A stretch of DNA of 64,000 bases. It comes from Sipunculus nudus. Taxonomy: Eukaryota; Annelida; Sipuncula; Golfingiida; Sipunculidae. Of this stretch, positions 47,951 through 62,300 are shown one piece after another. How positions within the stretch are numbered: position 1 is the first letter of the stretch; each line of letters opens with the position of its first letter. The notes under the pieces are model-generated. The model was given only the letters and a program-made list of their open reading frames with translations. It did not search any database and was not told where the DNA came from. The stretch is from NCBI GenBank assembly GCA_026874595.1, contig CM049308.1, positions 51,218,624 to 51,282,623 on the forward strand, given 5' to 3'. The translations under genes were made by a program, and so were the position numbers.

Positions 47951-50940
47951 CCTTACAATCAGAACATAGGTCACAGTCATCTACATTTTGGTTTTCACAG
48001 AGGACCTATCATGGCCCATTAGCATGTAAAGTTTAAACTTCCTTACGCTACGATTTGCCCAGTTAACAGGTGGCCAGACAGCAAGACAGATGATGGAAAA
48101 AGGGTTATCCCTCAATTGACTTTAAAACATCTGGGTAATTGATTATTTTATTTAAAAACTCGCCATCACCCATATACACGTAACACACAAGTCGCACACA
48201 CCTCAACTGAGGTGAAGAAAACAGAAACGATGCAAATGAAAACCATAAATGCAGACAGTTTAATAAATTTCTGATAGACATGTTAGAAATGTTTAGTCCA
48301 TGTGAGCATTTCATGTTGTAACATCACCATGGCGAGATCAGTAAAAAAATATAAAAGATCCACATCATCACTACATACATATCTCTGTTAGGATACAACA
48401 CATGAAAAAAACTACTTAGTGTAGATCTTTAGATATGTAAGACTGCTGTGAAATTACAAGATGATAACTTTATCTTATTTCTAGGATTCACCACTGAAAA
48501 TGCACAAATTGTAGAAACATTTAACAAGCATATTTTTATCAGTTATGCTCAACAATGACATTGTACTGGCCTCAGTCAAAATTTGTATATGAAGGGATTT
48601 AAAACACTGATAAAATTTGTTGTAAACAGGGGTTGGTGCATGTAGCTCAAAGTGCAGATCACAGTGACAAATTATCTTGTATAAAGACAGACCATACAAA
48701 AATGTGGGCGTGTGTGTGTACATCAGTAACAGTAAGTCTTCATGTTTTTCCAAAAGAGAAAGTAATGAAAGTGATAAACTTACTGCTAATCCACCGAAGG
48801 AATTTAATGGTATTCAATGACAGGGGTCAGCTGCTCGAGGACAAACTTTGGTTTATGTATGTGTGTGCATGGTCTACTTGTGCAGAAGTATATATATATA
48901 TATTTATATATGTATGTGTGTGTGTATACACTACAATCACACTGCCTCTATTCCAATTCTGAAACTGTCTAAATCATTAAATAGCAGTATCCAGCAACAC
49001 AGCTGTGTGCGCAGTGATAATGTCAGGTTTGTAGAATGATTTTCTGTCGGTTTCTTTCACTGGCATCAGAAGATGACCAAGTGTCATATCTGAAGATTAA
49101 GCACTGCTGGTTTTAAAAATATGAAGCAATTCTGAAAAGTCACTGGTGAAAATACGATTTATACACAATCAGGATGAAATGAAGTCATCTGATGTAAATA
49201 TGGGTGCAGAGCTGCAGTATGGATGGTATTACAGGAACTGAAACTCGTTTAGGTTGGTACAGTCATCAAGTTTGCAGTCTTGTGGTCTGTTAAACCTCCA
49301 AATCCACCTGTTTCAGGGGGATTTTCAAATGAAAACTTTATTGTAAAAAGGCATTTAGCAAGAGAAACTTAAGTTATGAAACTAATTTACAACTAAGGAA
49401 TTAAATGCCTACCCTTCTCAATATGTCAGAAAATTTGATAACTTATCAGAGAATTGAGTCTTATCATAACATTTCAGCAACACTTTAAGCAGCTTGGCCT
49501 AATTTATCTCTTGCAAAACAGCCATGTCCGACAAATGCTGACCAGACAATGTAACGTTAACTCTCTAAAATCAGAACCAGCCAAAACAAAGATGGCAACT
49601 CATGATGGGACACAATCTTTCTGATCAGCTCAATATATAGTGTTATATAAACCTTGCTTTATCTTTAAATCTTTAATGACATAATAATTTGTCATTTCCA
49701 TGAGTAGTTTATAATGATAATATATGAAAATACAAATCTTAAAGAAAATTATCCCCATAATAAACAGATCAGGCTGACTCAGCTTGGTGTAACAGAATGT
49801 AATCCAAATAATATGAAACAAAAATTATTCTATAAAAAAAACTAACAAAATAAGGGAGATCAGTTGATTATGAAATTAATTGGAAAGTATTTACTCATAT
49901 ATATGGTAATCATAATCATAAGTGGCAGACCATATTTAATTACACATAAGATATCCTGACAGAAAATACCACATGTAACATATATCCCCATTCAAGTTTC
50001 AGTAGCTGCTTAAAATCAGGTACCCCTTAGGAAAATGTCTGCAGACATATAAATAAGTCTTTACATGTATTTGGCCCAGAGCTGAAAGTGTTAGCTGTCA
50101 CGTCATGAAAATAAACTGGCATTGGGACAAGGAAGGCCCCAGAAAAAAATCATTCTTTATTAAACATATATGACTGTATTAAGACAGACAAACAAAAGAA
50201 GGTATTAACTATCATGGAATAAAAAACATATAACCCATATAAACTTTGTTTTGTATTTATGTATAAACCTGAACCACGTTTGGTTTTATAACAGGAAGAG
50301 CCACAGTTGTGCTGCTCAATATCTCAACTGCCCATAACATTTATACAAGTGCTCCAAAGAAACCCTTGACAATGTTAGGCTGCCTTTAATGAGCGTGGGG
50401 CATTCACTGCACGGGATACTGCCACATCCCGCACAGCTGGAACTTTTCCATGAATGTGATTTTTCTGTGGTGTGATGCCATTGTGTTGCGGTGTTCAGAA
50501 TCGCTCCAGTGTTTCATTCATGTGGCTTTTCCATGTGCATAGGTTTGGCACATGTAGGGATTTATGTGGCAGGTGTTCAATTGCTCAGCTAGGTGTATCC
50601 TTGCCAGGCAATGGCAATGCACTGAAGAAAAATCACACTCATGGACAGGCACTCTAATGGATGTAGATCTTTTGATTCACTTGTGCTCAGTGGTGAAAAG
50701 AAAATCAAAATAAATAACTTATCTGTTTTTTTTTTAAATTTTGTTTATTCACTGCTTATTTTTATCTTTGACCTTTTGTATATAAGTCAATACCTTGATG
50801 TCTTTTCAATTTTCATTTTCAAGCCTAATTTTCAGCTATAGAAAGGATCTTCAAGGTAACAGTGGTCATAATTACCGTTTTACCAATCCCAGCACACAGC
50901 AGAAACTTTTTATTTCTCCTGAAAGAGGAATTTTCAGGGT
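47950..50940. other. Intergenic, nothing recognised
   Basis: AT-rich DNA without domains, splice-bounded exons or repeat structure beyond a TA/TG tract at 48888-48926. Open frames such as 48105-48314 and 48633-48962 show no family similarity. Confidence 0.4.
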
Positions 50941-50959
50941 ATTACATCAGATGACGCAC

Positions 50960-52060
50960 TGGTGATGCACATACTGCTGAAGATACACAAATGATGATGC
51001 ACATACAACCAGTGATACACAAACAAAAGATGATGCACATACAACCAGTGATATAAAAACAAAAGATGATGCACATACAATTAGTGATATACAAACAAAA
51101 GATGATGCACATACAACCAGTGATATAAAAACAAAAGATGATGCACATACAACCAGTGATACACAAACAAAAGATGATGCACATACAACCAGTGATACAC
51201 AAACAAAAGATGATGCACATACAACCAGTGATATAAAAACAAAATATGATGCACATACAACCAGTGATATACAAACAAAAGATGATGCACATACAACCAG
51301 TGATATAAAAACAAAAGATGATGCACATACAACCAGTGATATACAAACAAAAGATGATGCACATACAACCAGTGATATAAAAACAAAAGATGATGCACAT
51401 ACAATCAGTGATACACAAACAAAAGATGATGCACATACAACCCGTGATATACAAACAAAAGATGATGCACATACAACTAGTGATATACAAATAAAAGATG
51501 ATGCACATACAACCAGTGATACACAAACAAAAGATGATGCACATACCAGTACAACCAGTGATTCACAAACAAAAGATGATGCACATACAACCAGTGATAT
51601 AAAAAACAAAAGATGATGCACATACAACCAGTGATACACAAACAAAAGATGATGCACATACAACCAGTGATACACAAACAAAAGATGATGCACATATCAG
51701 TACAACCAGTGATACACAAACAAAAGATGATGCACATACAACCAGTGATACACAAACAAAAGATGATGCACATACAACCAGTGATACACACACAAATGAA
51801 AATGCACATATCAGTACAACAAGTGATGCACATACAAAACATGATGCACATACACCAAGTGATGCACATACAAATAGTAGTGTTCATACATCCAGTGATA
51901 CACATACAAATGATCTGAACACATAAAGATGACACACATACCACTGATGACGCACATACAACCTGTGATGTAAATTATGATGCAAATACAATTGAAGAGT
52001 ACATATGACAAGTTATGCACATAAAACAAATTATGCACATACAATTTCAGGGTTCCAAGT
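50960..52060. repeat. Minisatellite, 36-bp (2 x 18-bp) units
   Basis: About 25 copies of 'gatgatgcacatacaacc' followed by 'agtgatacacaaacaaaa' (or the 'gatataaaaacaaaa' variant), contiguous, with no spacers. The unit is itself a dimer of an 18-mer. Because 36 is a multiple of three, frames stay open on both strands, producing spurious 100-250-codon frames (CMCIIFCLCITG-type on the minus strand, DDAHTTSDTQTK-type on the plus strand). From about 51800 the units decay into 18-bp-like variants. Confidence 0.9.
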
Positions 52061-52439
52061 TTCAAGGGGCTTGGAGGCCTCTAGCTTAAAAATCTTTTAT
52101 CCTTTAAAATTGTCCCTTTTATCATCAAAGAGAGCGGTGCCCTGAGTTACCAGATGAGCAGCTATTCAGCTCAGTGATGTCTACCAGCATAAAGTTCATA
52201 AAATAATGAGATGAGTTGCTGCAGTATTTTCTAATTAACAGAACCTGAAATGAAATGATGAATTTTGACTTGCTGTATTAAGTTTATATTCTTCTTAGAA
52301 CAGATAAACTCTTTTCTGCCTTCAGTGTTAAAAAGTTATGCATCCTTAAATGAAATATATGATGCACTTCAATAGAGAGTCTGTCAACTTCTAAGCAGAC
52401 ATGTGAAACCTATAATTTTGTAAAAAAAAATGGACCTTG

Positions 52440-53000
52440 AGATGCACAGATAACATATGATGCATAACCAACTGGTGATGCACATACAACTGATGATGCA
52501 AATACAACTGATGGTGTACCTTCAATTGATGATGCACATACAACTGGTGATGAACATATAACTGGTTATGCATATTCAACTGATGATGCACATTCAACTG
52601 ATGATGCACATACAACTGGTGATGCATATACGACTGGTGAGGCCCATGCGACTGGTGATGCTAATACAAACTGGTGATACACATACAACTGATGATGCAC
52701 CTTCCAATGATGATGCATATTCAACTGATGATGCACATACAACTGGTGATGCATATACAACTGGTGAAGCACATTCAACTGATAATGTGTATTAACTGAT
52801 GATGCACATACAACTGAGGATGCACATACAACTGGTGATGCATATACAATTTATGATGCACACACAACTGATCCTGCTCATTCAACTGACAATGGACACA
52901 CAACTGATGATGCCTATTCAACTCGTGATGCACATGCAATTGATGATGCACATACCACTGGTCAAGCACAAACAACTGGTGGTGAATACACATCTTCATA
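52440..53000. repeat. Minisatellite, 18-bp units
   Basis: About 30 diverged copies of 'gatgatgcacatacaact', clearly related to the 36-bp array at 50.96-52.06 kb. It ends 310 bp short of the TTC13-like stop codon. Confidence 0.9.
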
Positions 53001-53150
53001 ATAACACAAATGATAAGTTACCTGAGGATCAAGATATTAGATGAGCCACTAGATTTTTTAAGTTAATTATTGGAACTAATAAATTCATTATGGGAACATA
53101 TCTATGTTATTACATTTTAGTGTAAACAGATTATCACAATTATTCCAGTT

Positions 53151-53156
53151 TTTATT
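53151..53156 (-). promoter_or_regulatory. Poly(A) signal candidate for the TTC13-like gene
   Basis: AATAAA on the minus strand, about 155 bp past the stop codon at 53310-53312 and before the minisatellite. Confidence 0.5.
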
Positions 53157-53309
53157 AAGCAATTAATGTTCACATAGGCTGTACAAATAACAAAACACAA
53201 AAAAAAACATTTAACACATACACTGCTCAACTCATCCATTTGTAACAAAAGGCATATTTTATAACTGTATAATGTATAATAAGTGTTTCAGTGGACTTCT
53301 GAGCAATCT

Positions 53310-56300
53310 TCATCCCTGACACCAAGTAGCACCCATGTTGAGCACTTCCAAGGCACTTCTTGTAGTTGGGAATGTCTCGAAGACTTTAGGTAGTGTTGAT
53401 ACTGGCCTCTGAATTCTGTATGAAAATACATCAAAGATTTTGGTATTAATCCCAGTAAAAGTTTTAGGATAACTGGATGAAAAAATGATTAAAAATCTTT
53501 AAAACTTATCTTTAAAACTACATGAAGTGAACTTAGTAATCCTAAATATGAATGAGATAAAATCATTCATACACATAGTTAATAGTTTATTAATAGTTTA
53601 TTAAATTTATAAAGCGCCACAATAAAACTAGACAGCATGTGTACTACTCAGCTGCGCTGTACAGATGTCACCTGTTTACCAGATCTGTGTATAATGAAAG
53701 ATAAAACTAACAAAAAGGTCTTCTTACTTTTTGAAGGTAAGCCACTGTTTCAGCACTGCTGTGAATATATCAGGGGCCCCAGCCAGCTGGGCCTCAATGT
53801 TCAGCAGCTGAAAACAAAGAGGTATCCATGTTCAACAACCTGTCAATACTGAAACTTGATAACAATTTGACCTGCTGGTTTATACCACACAACTGAGCTG
53901 TTCATACCACGCTGTTTATACCCCTTCACTGATCCACCCATTCCACCATGGTTTATGAACTGCACTAGAGGAGCAGACCAGACCACTTGCACTAATCCAG
54001 TCTACAATTTTGTGCCGGAGTATAATGGCAACACAATGTACCCAACAGCCTACCCCTGGACTGGACCGGTCCAGACCGCCCTTCTGAAATTTAATGGTTT
54101 TAGCAATTCCTTAATTTCTTTCATGCTATAAGATTAAACCTACAAACCTGTTTGAACAAGGTGTATATGATTGTGTTTGTAGGTAGCTTACAAGTAAAGA
54201 GTCTTTAACCACAATAAATGGTCAGCTGTTTTATTTATTTATTACTATTATTATTATTATCATTATTTGTGTCAGTTTGAATATTTTCATTTTTTCTTAT
54301 ATAATTTAAACTAGATATGTCGGAAAAAAAGTGAAAAAAAGTCCATACATGTGCATTTTCCACAAAAATTTCTGTCTTTCATGAAATTTTCTATGTTTAG
54401 GAGCCTAAAACAATCAAAAGTAGGTCAACCGGGATGAAACGCGAACTCGATCTGTAACTGTCATTATCTGCCCACACATAAAAAATCAGGGTGGTATCTG
54501 CAGGCATTGAGGAAAAAAAGTAAGTACATATGCATTTGTTATGAAAATTAATATTTTTCATGAAACTTTCTATGTTCAGGAGCAGTCAAATGGTGAAAAG
54601 TAGGTCAACTGAGAGAAAACAAGAACTCGATCTGTAACAGGTCATTATGTGCCTACACACCAAAAATCAGGCCCGTATCTGCAGGCACTGCGAAAAAAAG
54701 TCCATACATATGCACCTTTTTATGAAATTTTCTTTGTTAGAGCACCGTCAAACGGTCAAAAATAGGTCAACTTGGACAAAACGTGAACTTGATCTGTAAC
54801 TGGTCATTATCTGCCCACACACCAAAAATCAGGCCAATATCTGCAGGTATTGTGAAGAAAAGTCTGTACAAGTGTATTTGTCATGAAAATTTATGTTTTA
54901 AATGAAATTTTCTATGTTCAGGAGCCGTAAAACAGTCAAAAGTAGGTCAACCAGGACGAAATGCGAACTCAATCTGTAACTGGTCAATATCTGGCCACAC
55001 ATAAAAAATCAGGCCAATATCTGCAGGCATTGCGAAAAAAAAGTCCGTACATGTGTATTTGTCATGATATTTCATATTTTCCATGAAATTTTCTATGTTC
55101 AGGAGCCATTAAATGGTCAAAAGTAGGTCAACCAGGACGAAACGTGAACTCGATCTGTAACAGGTCTATATCTGCCCACACACCAAAAATCAGGCCAATA
55201 TCTGCAGGCATTGCGAAAAAAAGTCTGTACATGTGTATCTTTCATGAATATTTCTATTTTTCATGAAATTTTCTATGTTTGTACAACGGTCAAAAGTAGG
55301 TCAACCGGGACGAAACACAAACTTGATCTGTAACTGGTCTATATTTGCCCACACACCAAAAATCAGGCCAATATCTGCAGGCATTGCGAAAAAAAGTCCG
55401 TACATGTGTATCTGTCATGAATATTTCTATTTTTCATTAAATTTTCTAAGTTTAGGAGCCGTTAAACAGTCAAAAGTAGGTCAACCGGGACGAAACGCGA
55501 ACTCGATCTGTAACTGGTCTATATCTGTCCACACACCAAAAATCAGGCCAATATCTGCAGGCACTGCGAAAAAAAGTCCGTACATGTGTATTTTTTATGA
55601 AATTTCATATTTTTCATGAAATTTTCTATGTTCAGGAGCCGTAAAACGGTCAAAAGTAGGTCAACCAGGACGAAACGCGAACTCCATCTGTAACTGGTCT
55701 ATATCTGCTCACACACCAAAATTCAGGCCAATATCTGCAGGCATTGAGAAAAAAAGTCCGTACATGTGTATCGGTCATGAATATTTCTATTTTTTATGAA
55801 ATTTTCTAAGTTTAGGAGCCGTAAAATGGTCAAAGTAGATCAACCGGGACGAAACGCAAACTCAATCTGTAACTGGTCTATATCTGCCCACACACCAAAA
55901 ATTAGGCCAATATCTGCAGGCATTGCGAAAAAAAGTCCGTACAACTGTTTGATTTCGGAATGACGGAAGGACGGAATGACGGACATGGGTAAAACTATAT
56001 GCCCCGGCCACTTTGTGGCGGGGGCATAAAAAAATAATAACTAAATTAAATAATAACTTTTAAAATTATTAGTAAATAAATGAAGCCAACCCCTTGGACC
56101 AGTCCATCCCCAGTACCAGACCACCAACAGCTGGACTGGACCAGGACTAGACCGCTGTGGTGGTGGACCAGACCAACAGTCTGCACCTCTAAACTGCACC
56201 ACTGAGCCGTCGATAATGTGCTGGTTTATTCCACACAACTGATCTATCCATAACATGCTGGTTAATAATAAACCAATGAGATGGCTGTGTCACTCACCTT

Positions 56301-59300
56301 CCCATAAGGCACCCTGTTATTTACTTCTCTTCCCAAGGACATAATAAGTCCCAAGGTGACAGTGTAGGTCACAACGCTGGATCCCCTGGAGATAGGGACC
56401 CAGTTATACAAGTAGTATGCCAGATGAAAGATCATTTCCACGATGTGGTCAGACTCCTGAAACACCACACAAAACATATTATACAGTTATACATGTTGTA
56501 TAAAGGTGAAGGATCATCTCCACCACATGGTAAGACTCCTGAACCACCACACAAACATATAATACAGTTATACATGTAGTACATCAGATGAAGGATCATC
56601 TCCACCACATGGTCAGACTCCTGAACCACCACACAAAACATATAAATCAGTTAAACATGTGGTACGCCAGATGAAGGATCATCTCCACCACATGGTCAGA
56701 CTCCTGAAACACCACACAAAACATATTATACAGTTATACATGTAGTACATCAGATGAAGGATCATCTCCACCACATGGTCAGACTCCTGAACCACCACAC
56801 AAAACATATAAATCAGTTAAACGTGGTACGCCAGATGAAGGATCATCTCCACCACATGGTCAGACTCCTGAACCACCACACAAAACATATAAATCAGTTA
56901 AACATGTAGTACTTCAGATGAAGGATCATCTCCACCACGTGGTCAGACTCCTGAAACACCACACAAACATATAATACAGTTATACATGTGGTATGCCAGA
57001 TGAAGGATCATCTCCACCATGTGGTCAGACTCCTGAAACACCACACAAAACATATAATACAGTTATACATGTAGTACATCAGATGAAGGATCATCTCCAC
57101 CACATGGTCAGACTCCTGAAACACCACACAAAACATATAAATCAGTTATACATGTAGTACGTCAGATGAAGGATCATCTCCACCACATGGTCAGACTCCT
57201 GAACCACCACACAAAACATATAAATCAGTTAAACATGTAGTACTTCAGATGAAGGATCATCTCCACCACGTGGTCAGACTCCTGAAACACCACACAAAAC
57301 ATATAATACAGTTATACATGTGGTATGCCAGATGAAGGATCATCTCCACCATGTGGTCAGACTCCTGAAAAACCACACAAAACATATAATACAGTTATAC
57401 ATGTAGTACATCAGATGAAGGATCATCTCCACCACATGGTCAGACTCCTGAACCACCTCACAAAACATATAAATCAGTTATTCATGTAGTACATCAGATG
57501 AAGGATTATCTCCACCACGTGGTCAGACTCCTGAAACACCACACAAAACATATAAATCAGTTATACATGTAGTACATCAGATGAAGGATTATCTCCACCA
57601 CATGGTAAGACTCCTGAACCACCACACAAAACATATAAATCAGTTATACATGTAGTACATCAGATGAAGGATCATCTCCACCACATGGTCAGACTCCTGA
57701 ACCACCTCACAAAACATATAAATCAGTTATACATGTAGTACATCAGATGAAGGATTATCTCCACCACGTGGTCAGACTCCTGAAACACCACACAAAACAT
57801 ATAAATCAGTTATACATGTAGTACATCAGATGAAGGATTATCTCCACCACGTGGTCAGACTCCTGAAACACCACACAAAACATATAAATCAGTTATACAT
57901 GTAGTACATCAGATGAAGGATTATCTCCACCACGTGGTCAGAATCCTAAAACACCACACAAAACATATAATACAGTTATACATGTAGTACGTCACATGAA
58001 GGATCATCTCCACCACATGGTCAGACTCCTGAACCACCTCACAAAACATATAATACAGTTATACATGTAGCACGCCAGATGAAGGATCATTTCCACAATG
58101 TGGTCAGACTCTTAGAATACCATTTAAAACATGTAGTTACACATGTAGTGTGATAAATGAAGATATCACCATGGCCTGTTTGGATGTTGAACAAGAACTT
58201 TCTATTTCTAATGGTCAGATTTTGTGCCCTACTAAGGGACAGACAGAGGGTAAGCTTGTAGGCAAGATATAGAGATGATGGGCAGAGGGTGATCGCTATA
58301 GCTCAGTATAACTGAAAGTCATAAATAATAATGAGCAAAATAATTAATGATTAAGTTTGTTTATACTTACATAAGCCTGTTTGAGGCCCAGGTCCTTGAC
58401 CTTTTGTCTGATGTACAGCATGACATGGTTGATCTCTGCCATATATGCATTGGATCTCTTTTTACTGGCTATAGTGTTCAAAGAGAACAAAACTCGCCCA
58501 CGTCTGCAAAGTGTGAAAGGCATAATCACTCAGCATATGAAATTATTGAGAAACAAACATTTAGTATGGAGACTATAGCATGACAGTTAAGATTAAAAAT
58601 ATTAGTCAATATACTAAAATATATCCAATGACTTTGGTAATATTTAAATACATCTAAAAAATTTAACACTAAATATAATCAATATATCAAATCTGCTTAT
58701 ACCCAACATGTGGAAAAATTTGAAATAGTGCAATAAGGACATGCATATACATATGAATATGATCAGTATGAGGTCATTCATGACCATTCATTCATAATTA
58801 TTCATACTCGCAGTTTTATTATGTAATCCACATGGTACATTGTTGAAACAATAAATAAAAAGAAATGAATAAATTACACTTGGTCCTGATGTTCCATTCA
58901 ATTTACTTTATTAAATCAGAGTGAAATATCAGTAAATAATTAATAATGTCAGCCAAATAAATATGACATAACCTACACTTTCAGACATATTTGCTTTTGC
59001 TCCAGCAGTTTGTATTTTTTAAGACTTCTATGAACAACAATAAAGCTAAAATGGTTTAACAAGTTTGAACAGAAACTGTCCCAGCAGAATACTGTACCCC
59101 TCTCCATGTAATGTCAGTACAGCTCCATCTAGCTTGGGTGTGTTGGGTAATTGGATGCTAGGAACTTCAGTGGATACTGCAAACCCATTGTCTGCAAGGT
59201 CGTATCTCTGAGAAAAACAGAAGAAAATTTTGTCTGCGAAGTGGTATCTCTGAGAAAAATAAAAGAAAAATATTGTCTGCAAGGTATTTTTCTCTGGAAA

Positions 59301-62300
59301 AAATAAAAAAAAAACAACCCCCCCTCAAAGAAAAGACCAGAAAATTTGTTATGTCCTTTATTCAGGACAAAACAAGTGACTGGCTGAATGGGAGAGGTAA
59401 TATGAAAGAGTGATACTGGTGCTAGCTGTTGTTTCACAAATTAAATCGGAATGAAATAATACACCTCGTGTCACTCAAAATAAACAGCTTGATTTCATTA
59501 ATGGTGTAAAAAATGACCAAAAACAACATGAACAATATTATAAACGATACTCAATAGTCTTCAACAACCTGTTACACAGCTTATGTGGCCCAACCATTAC
59601 CACAAACTGAACAACTCATTTGTTGTTCACCTTTGACAGGCTGAGCAGATCATCTGGTGTTCCAATCTTCTCAAGTTCCCCAAGAAAAGCTCTTTCTTTT
59701 TCATCAGTGCCCCTGTGATCAAAGAAATAAGACAATAAAAAAACCTATATTGACATGCATAACCACTCTGTTAGGTTAATTAAATAAACATGAACTGATC
59801 TGTAATTTCAAATATATCCTCAATACAGTTCCTCGCAAAACTTCCGAAACTTCATGAATAATGCTCATGGGAAGCTTATTATAAGAATATTATTTGTAAG
59901 CCATGGTAAATAGTTAACCTATATACAGTGTTCAGTCTCACAGCTCCCCTATTCGCAAAATGTTCACTTTGGTCACTGAGTGAAAGCCTGTAGCATTAAC
60001 TAAATACTAAACAGGACAGTCCACATAAATTTAGTGGACCTAAACTTAGGCCACTCTCAACACATTTCATCTGAATCTAAGCTAAACTTATGATGAAGTA
60101 AAAAGAATTTAACATGTGAATAACTGCCCTCTTGTGGACACAGACAAATGATTGCTTGTAGATTGAGGAGAATAAAACTTAAGAACCTCTTTTTTAACTG
60201 ACTAGGCCTGGCAAATAATATGCTTTAAGCCAGAGACTAGGGAAGATTTATATTATATATATTCAAGGTATAAAACATGTACAGAGCCATAAGCAGTCAT
60301 AAAGAGAACAAAGCAAAATGCTACAGACTGACAAGCTTTTGTAGCAGCTTTTGTAGCTGGATATCTTAACACTCACCCATAGTAGTGAATAATCATGGTC
60401 CTGGCCAGTTTAAATATCACATCAAAGTACGAGGACAGTCTGACATTAAGTGTCTGTCCACTGAAAACACAAAATACATTCAGTGAGCATACACAAATTA
60501 TAGTACGTTTACTGAAAAATATGAAATTCTTAACACTTACCAGTATATTTAATCTTAAACACAGTTCAATAACACTTTGTGCTCATCAAATCTTTATGCT
60601 TGTTTACTGATGGTTAAGACAAACTCTGCGAACAAATGCCCTAATCTGCAAAACAGATTCTCACAAAACATTGACAAAACATTTTTATCTTTAGTGAAAA
60701 ATATATCTATTGCTGAGAAACTGCAAAAGCTAGGGATAAATGGGATTTTGTGCATATGATTTATGACTGTGCACAGACTTCCCAATGAAAACTCAAGGTT
60801 TGACATTTAAAAAAAATGTTGCCTAACACAAACCAAAAATTAATATACATACTACATATCGGATTCCCATTTAGTAATGTGCAGTTATGTGGCCCTAAAG
60901 TGAATAAGAAATGGTATGCTGGATGTTACTTATGGTGATGTAGAGATTTTTACCGGATTATAAAAGGCTCTGGTATTTTAACATCTTCACTTATTGACAG
61001 AACATCCATCCACACAACAGCTTGGTTTGGGTCCACCAGGCGGCGCCACTGTATAGCAGCAGTCACCAGATCCTGCCAATCTATATCTGAAAATGACAGC
61101 AACTCGTACCAGAAGACAATATGTTTAAGCTTAGGCTTAATACCATATCTATCTTTTATTAATTTTCCAAATGAATGTTAAAGTTATATAAAACTTACAG
61201 TACACGGTAAACTGTGATACAATGGATATATTGAATATTGAAAAATAAGGTTACATAAAACTTACAGAACACAGTAAACTGTGATACAATGGATATATTG
61301 AATATTGAAAAATAAGGTTACATAAAACTTACAGAACACGGTAAACTGTGATACAATGGATACACTGAATATTGAAAAATAAGGTAGGCCACATTTATCG
61401 AAAATGCAGTTACATTGCTGGTGATCTATGAAACATATAAAACCTTGCAAGAAAGAAGTACCAAATCATACATAAAAAATATGTTTCTTTAATGAATCAC
61501 AGAAAAAGGATATCTTTCTGTCTCAAAAAGTTGTGAATCATCTGTGTATTATGAAAATGGTCATCAGTGAAAAAAAAAATAATGAAAATTTAAGTAAAGT
61601 GGTTCAGAACATTAAGTAACCTTAGTGTACTTACCGGATGTTTTTCCACTGTTATGTAACCACATGGTCTGAAAATAAAAAGTGTAAATAATATATTCAA
61701 ATAAGATAATTATATGGTTATGTAGTGTCTGACTGGGATCAAATTTGGATTGTTGTCATAAAAATATAAAGAAAGATATAATTATATTGCTGTATTATGC
61801 TCTCCATTGTGTTTGTTGATGCAGCAGAACTTGTATGTAAATAAATATGAGGTATACAAGGATAAAATAATAACTTTTGGTAAACTTGTGGCTTTAACAC
61901 CAGACCTACAGTTATATCTTATTCAAATTCATGGTGTTTAAATGCTGGGGAAGAGGGTAACTTTTTACTGCCATTTTGTGTTCTTGTAGGTATTCATTAC
62001 CAAACATCCTATTGCTGAAAGCTCCAAAGGCTCCTACCATGCACTGTGTAATCACTCCCTTCATGAGAAACAGCAATACATAAGACACCAAAATAAAATT
62101 TATTTTAAAAAAGAGTTAAACTGAGTAAAAACAACCCAAGCAATGAAATCCATAACTGAGAGAAGGTGTTCCATTCTATTTATAGTAACAAGTGTATCAC
62201 ACTTATAATAACCTTTACTGGCATACACCTGTCAGAGTCAGTCCACAACACAGGGTGTTTAGTACTGAATAACCTATGAACCACTATGTTGTTTATTTAT

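Noticed and set aside
50942-51693. 200- and 248-codon minus-strand open frames rich in CMCIIFCLCITG/VVCASSFVC repeats, looking like a membrane protein
   Set aside because: They are the translation of a 36-bp minisatellite; all frames on both strands stay open because the unit is a multiple of three, and there is no non-repetitive coding flank.
50960-52060. Regular short direct repeats suggesting a CRISPR array
   Set aside because: The 36-bp units are contiguous with no unique spacers, and the sequence is eukaryotic.
59129-59437. 102-codon minus-strand frame as a separate small gene
   Set aside because: It is the shadow of a TTC13-like exon and its duplicated acceptor region.
61040-61055. 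GGCGGCGCCACT inside a TTC13-like exon as another copy of the GGTGGCGCCACC motif
   Set aside because: It encodes conserved WRRL residues, so the match is explained by coding constraint.
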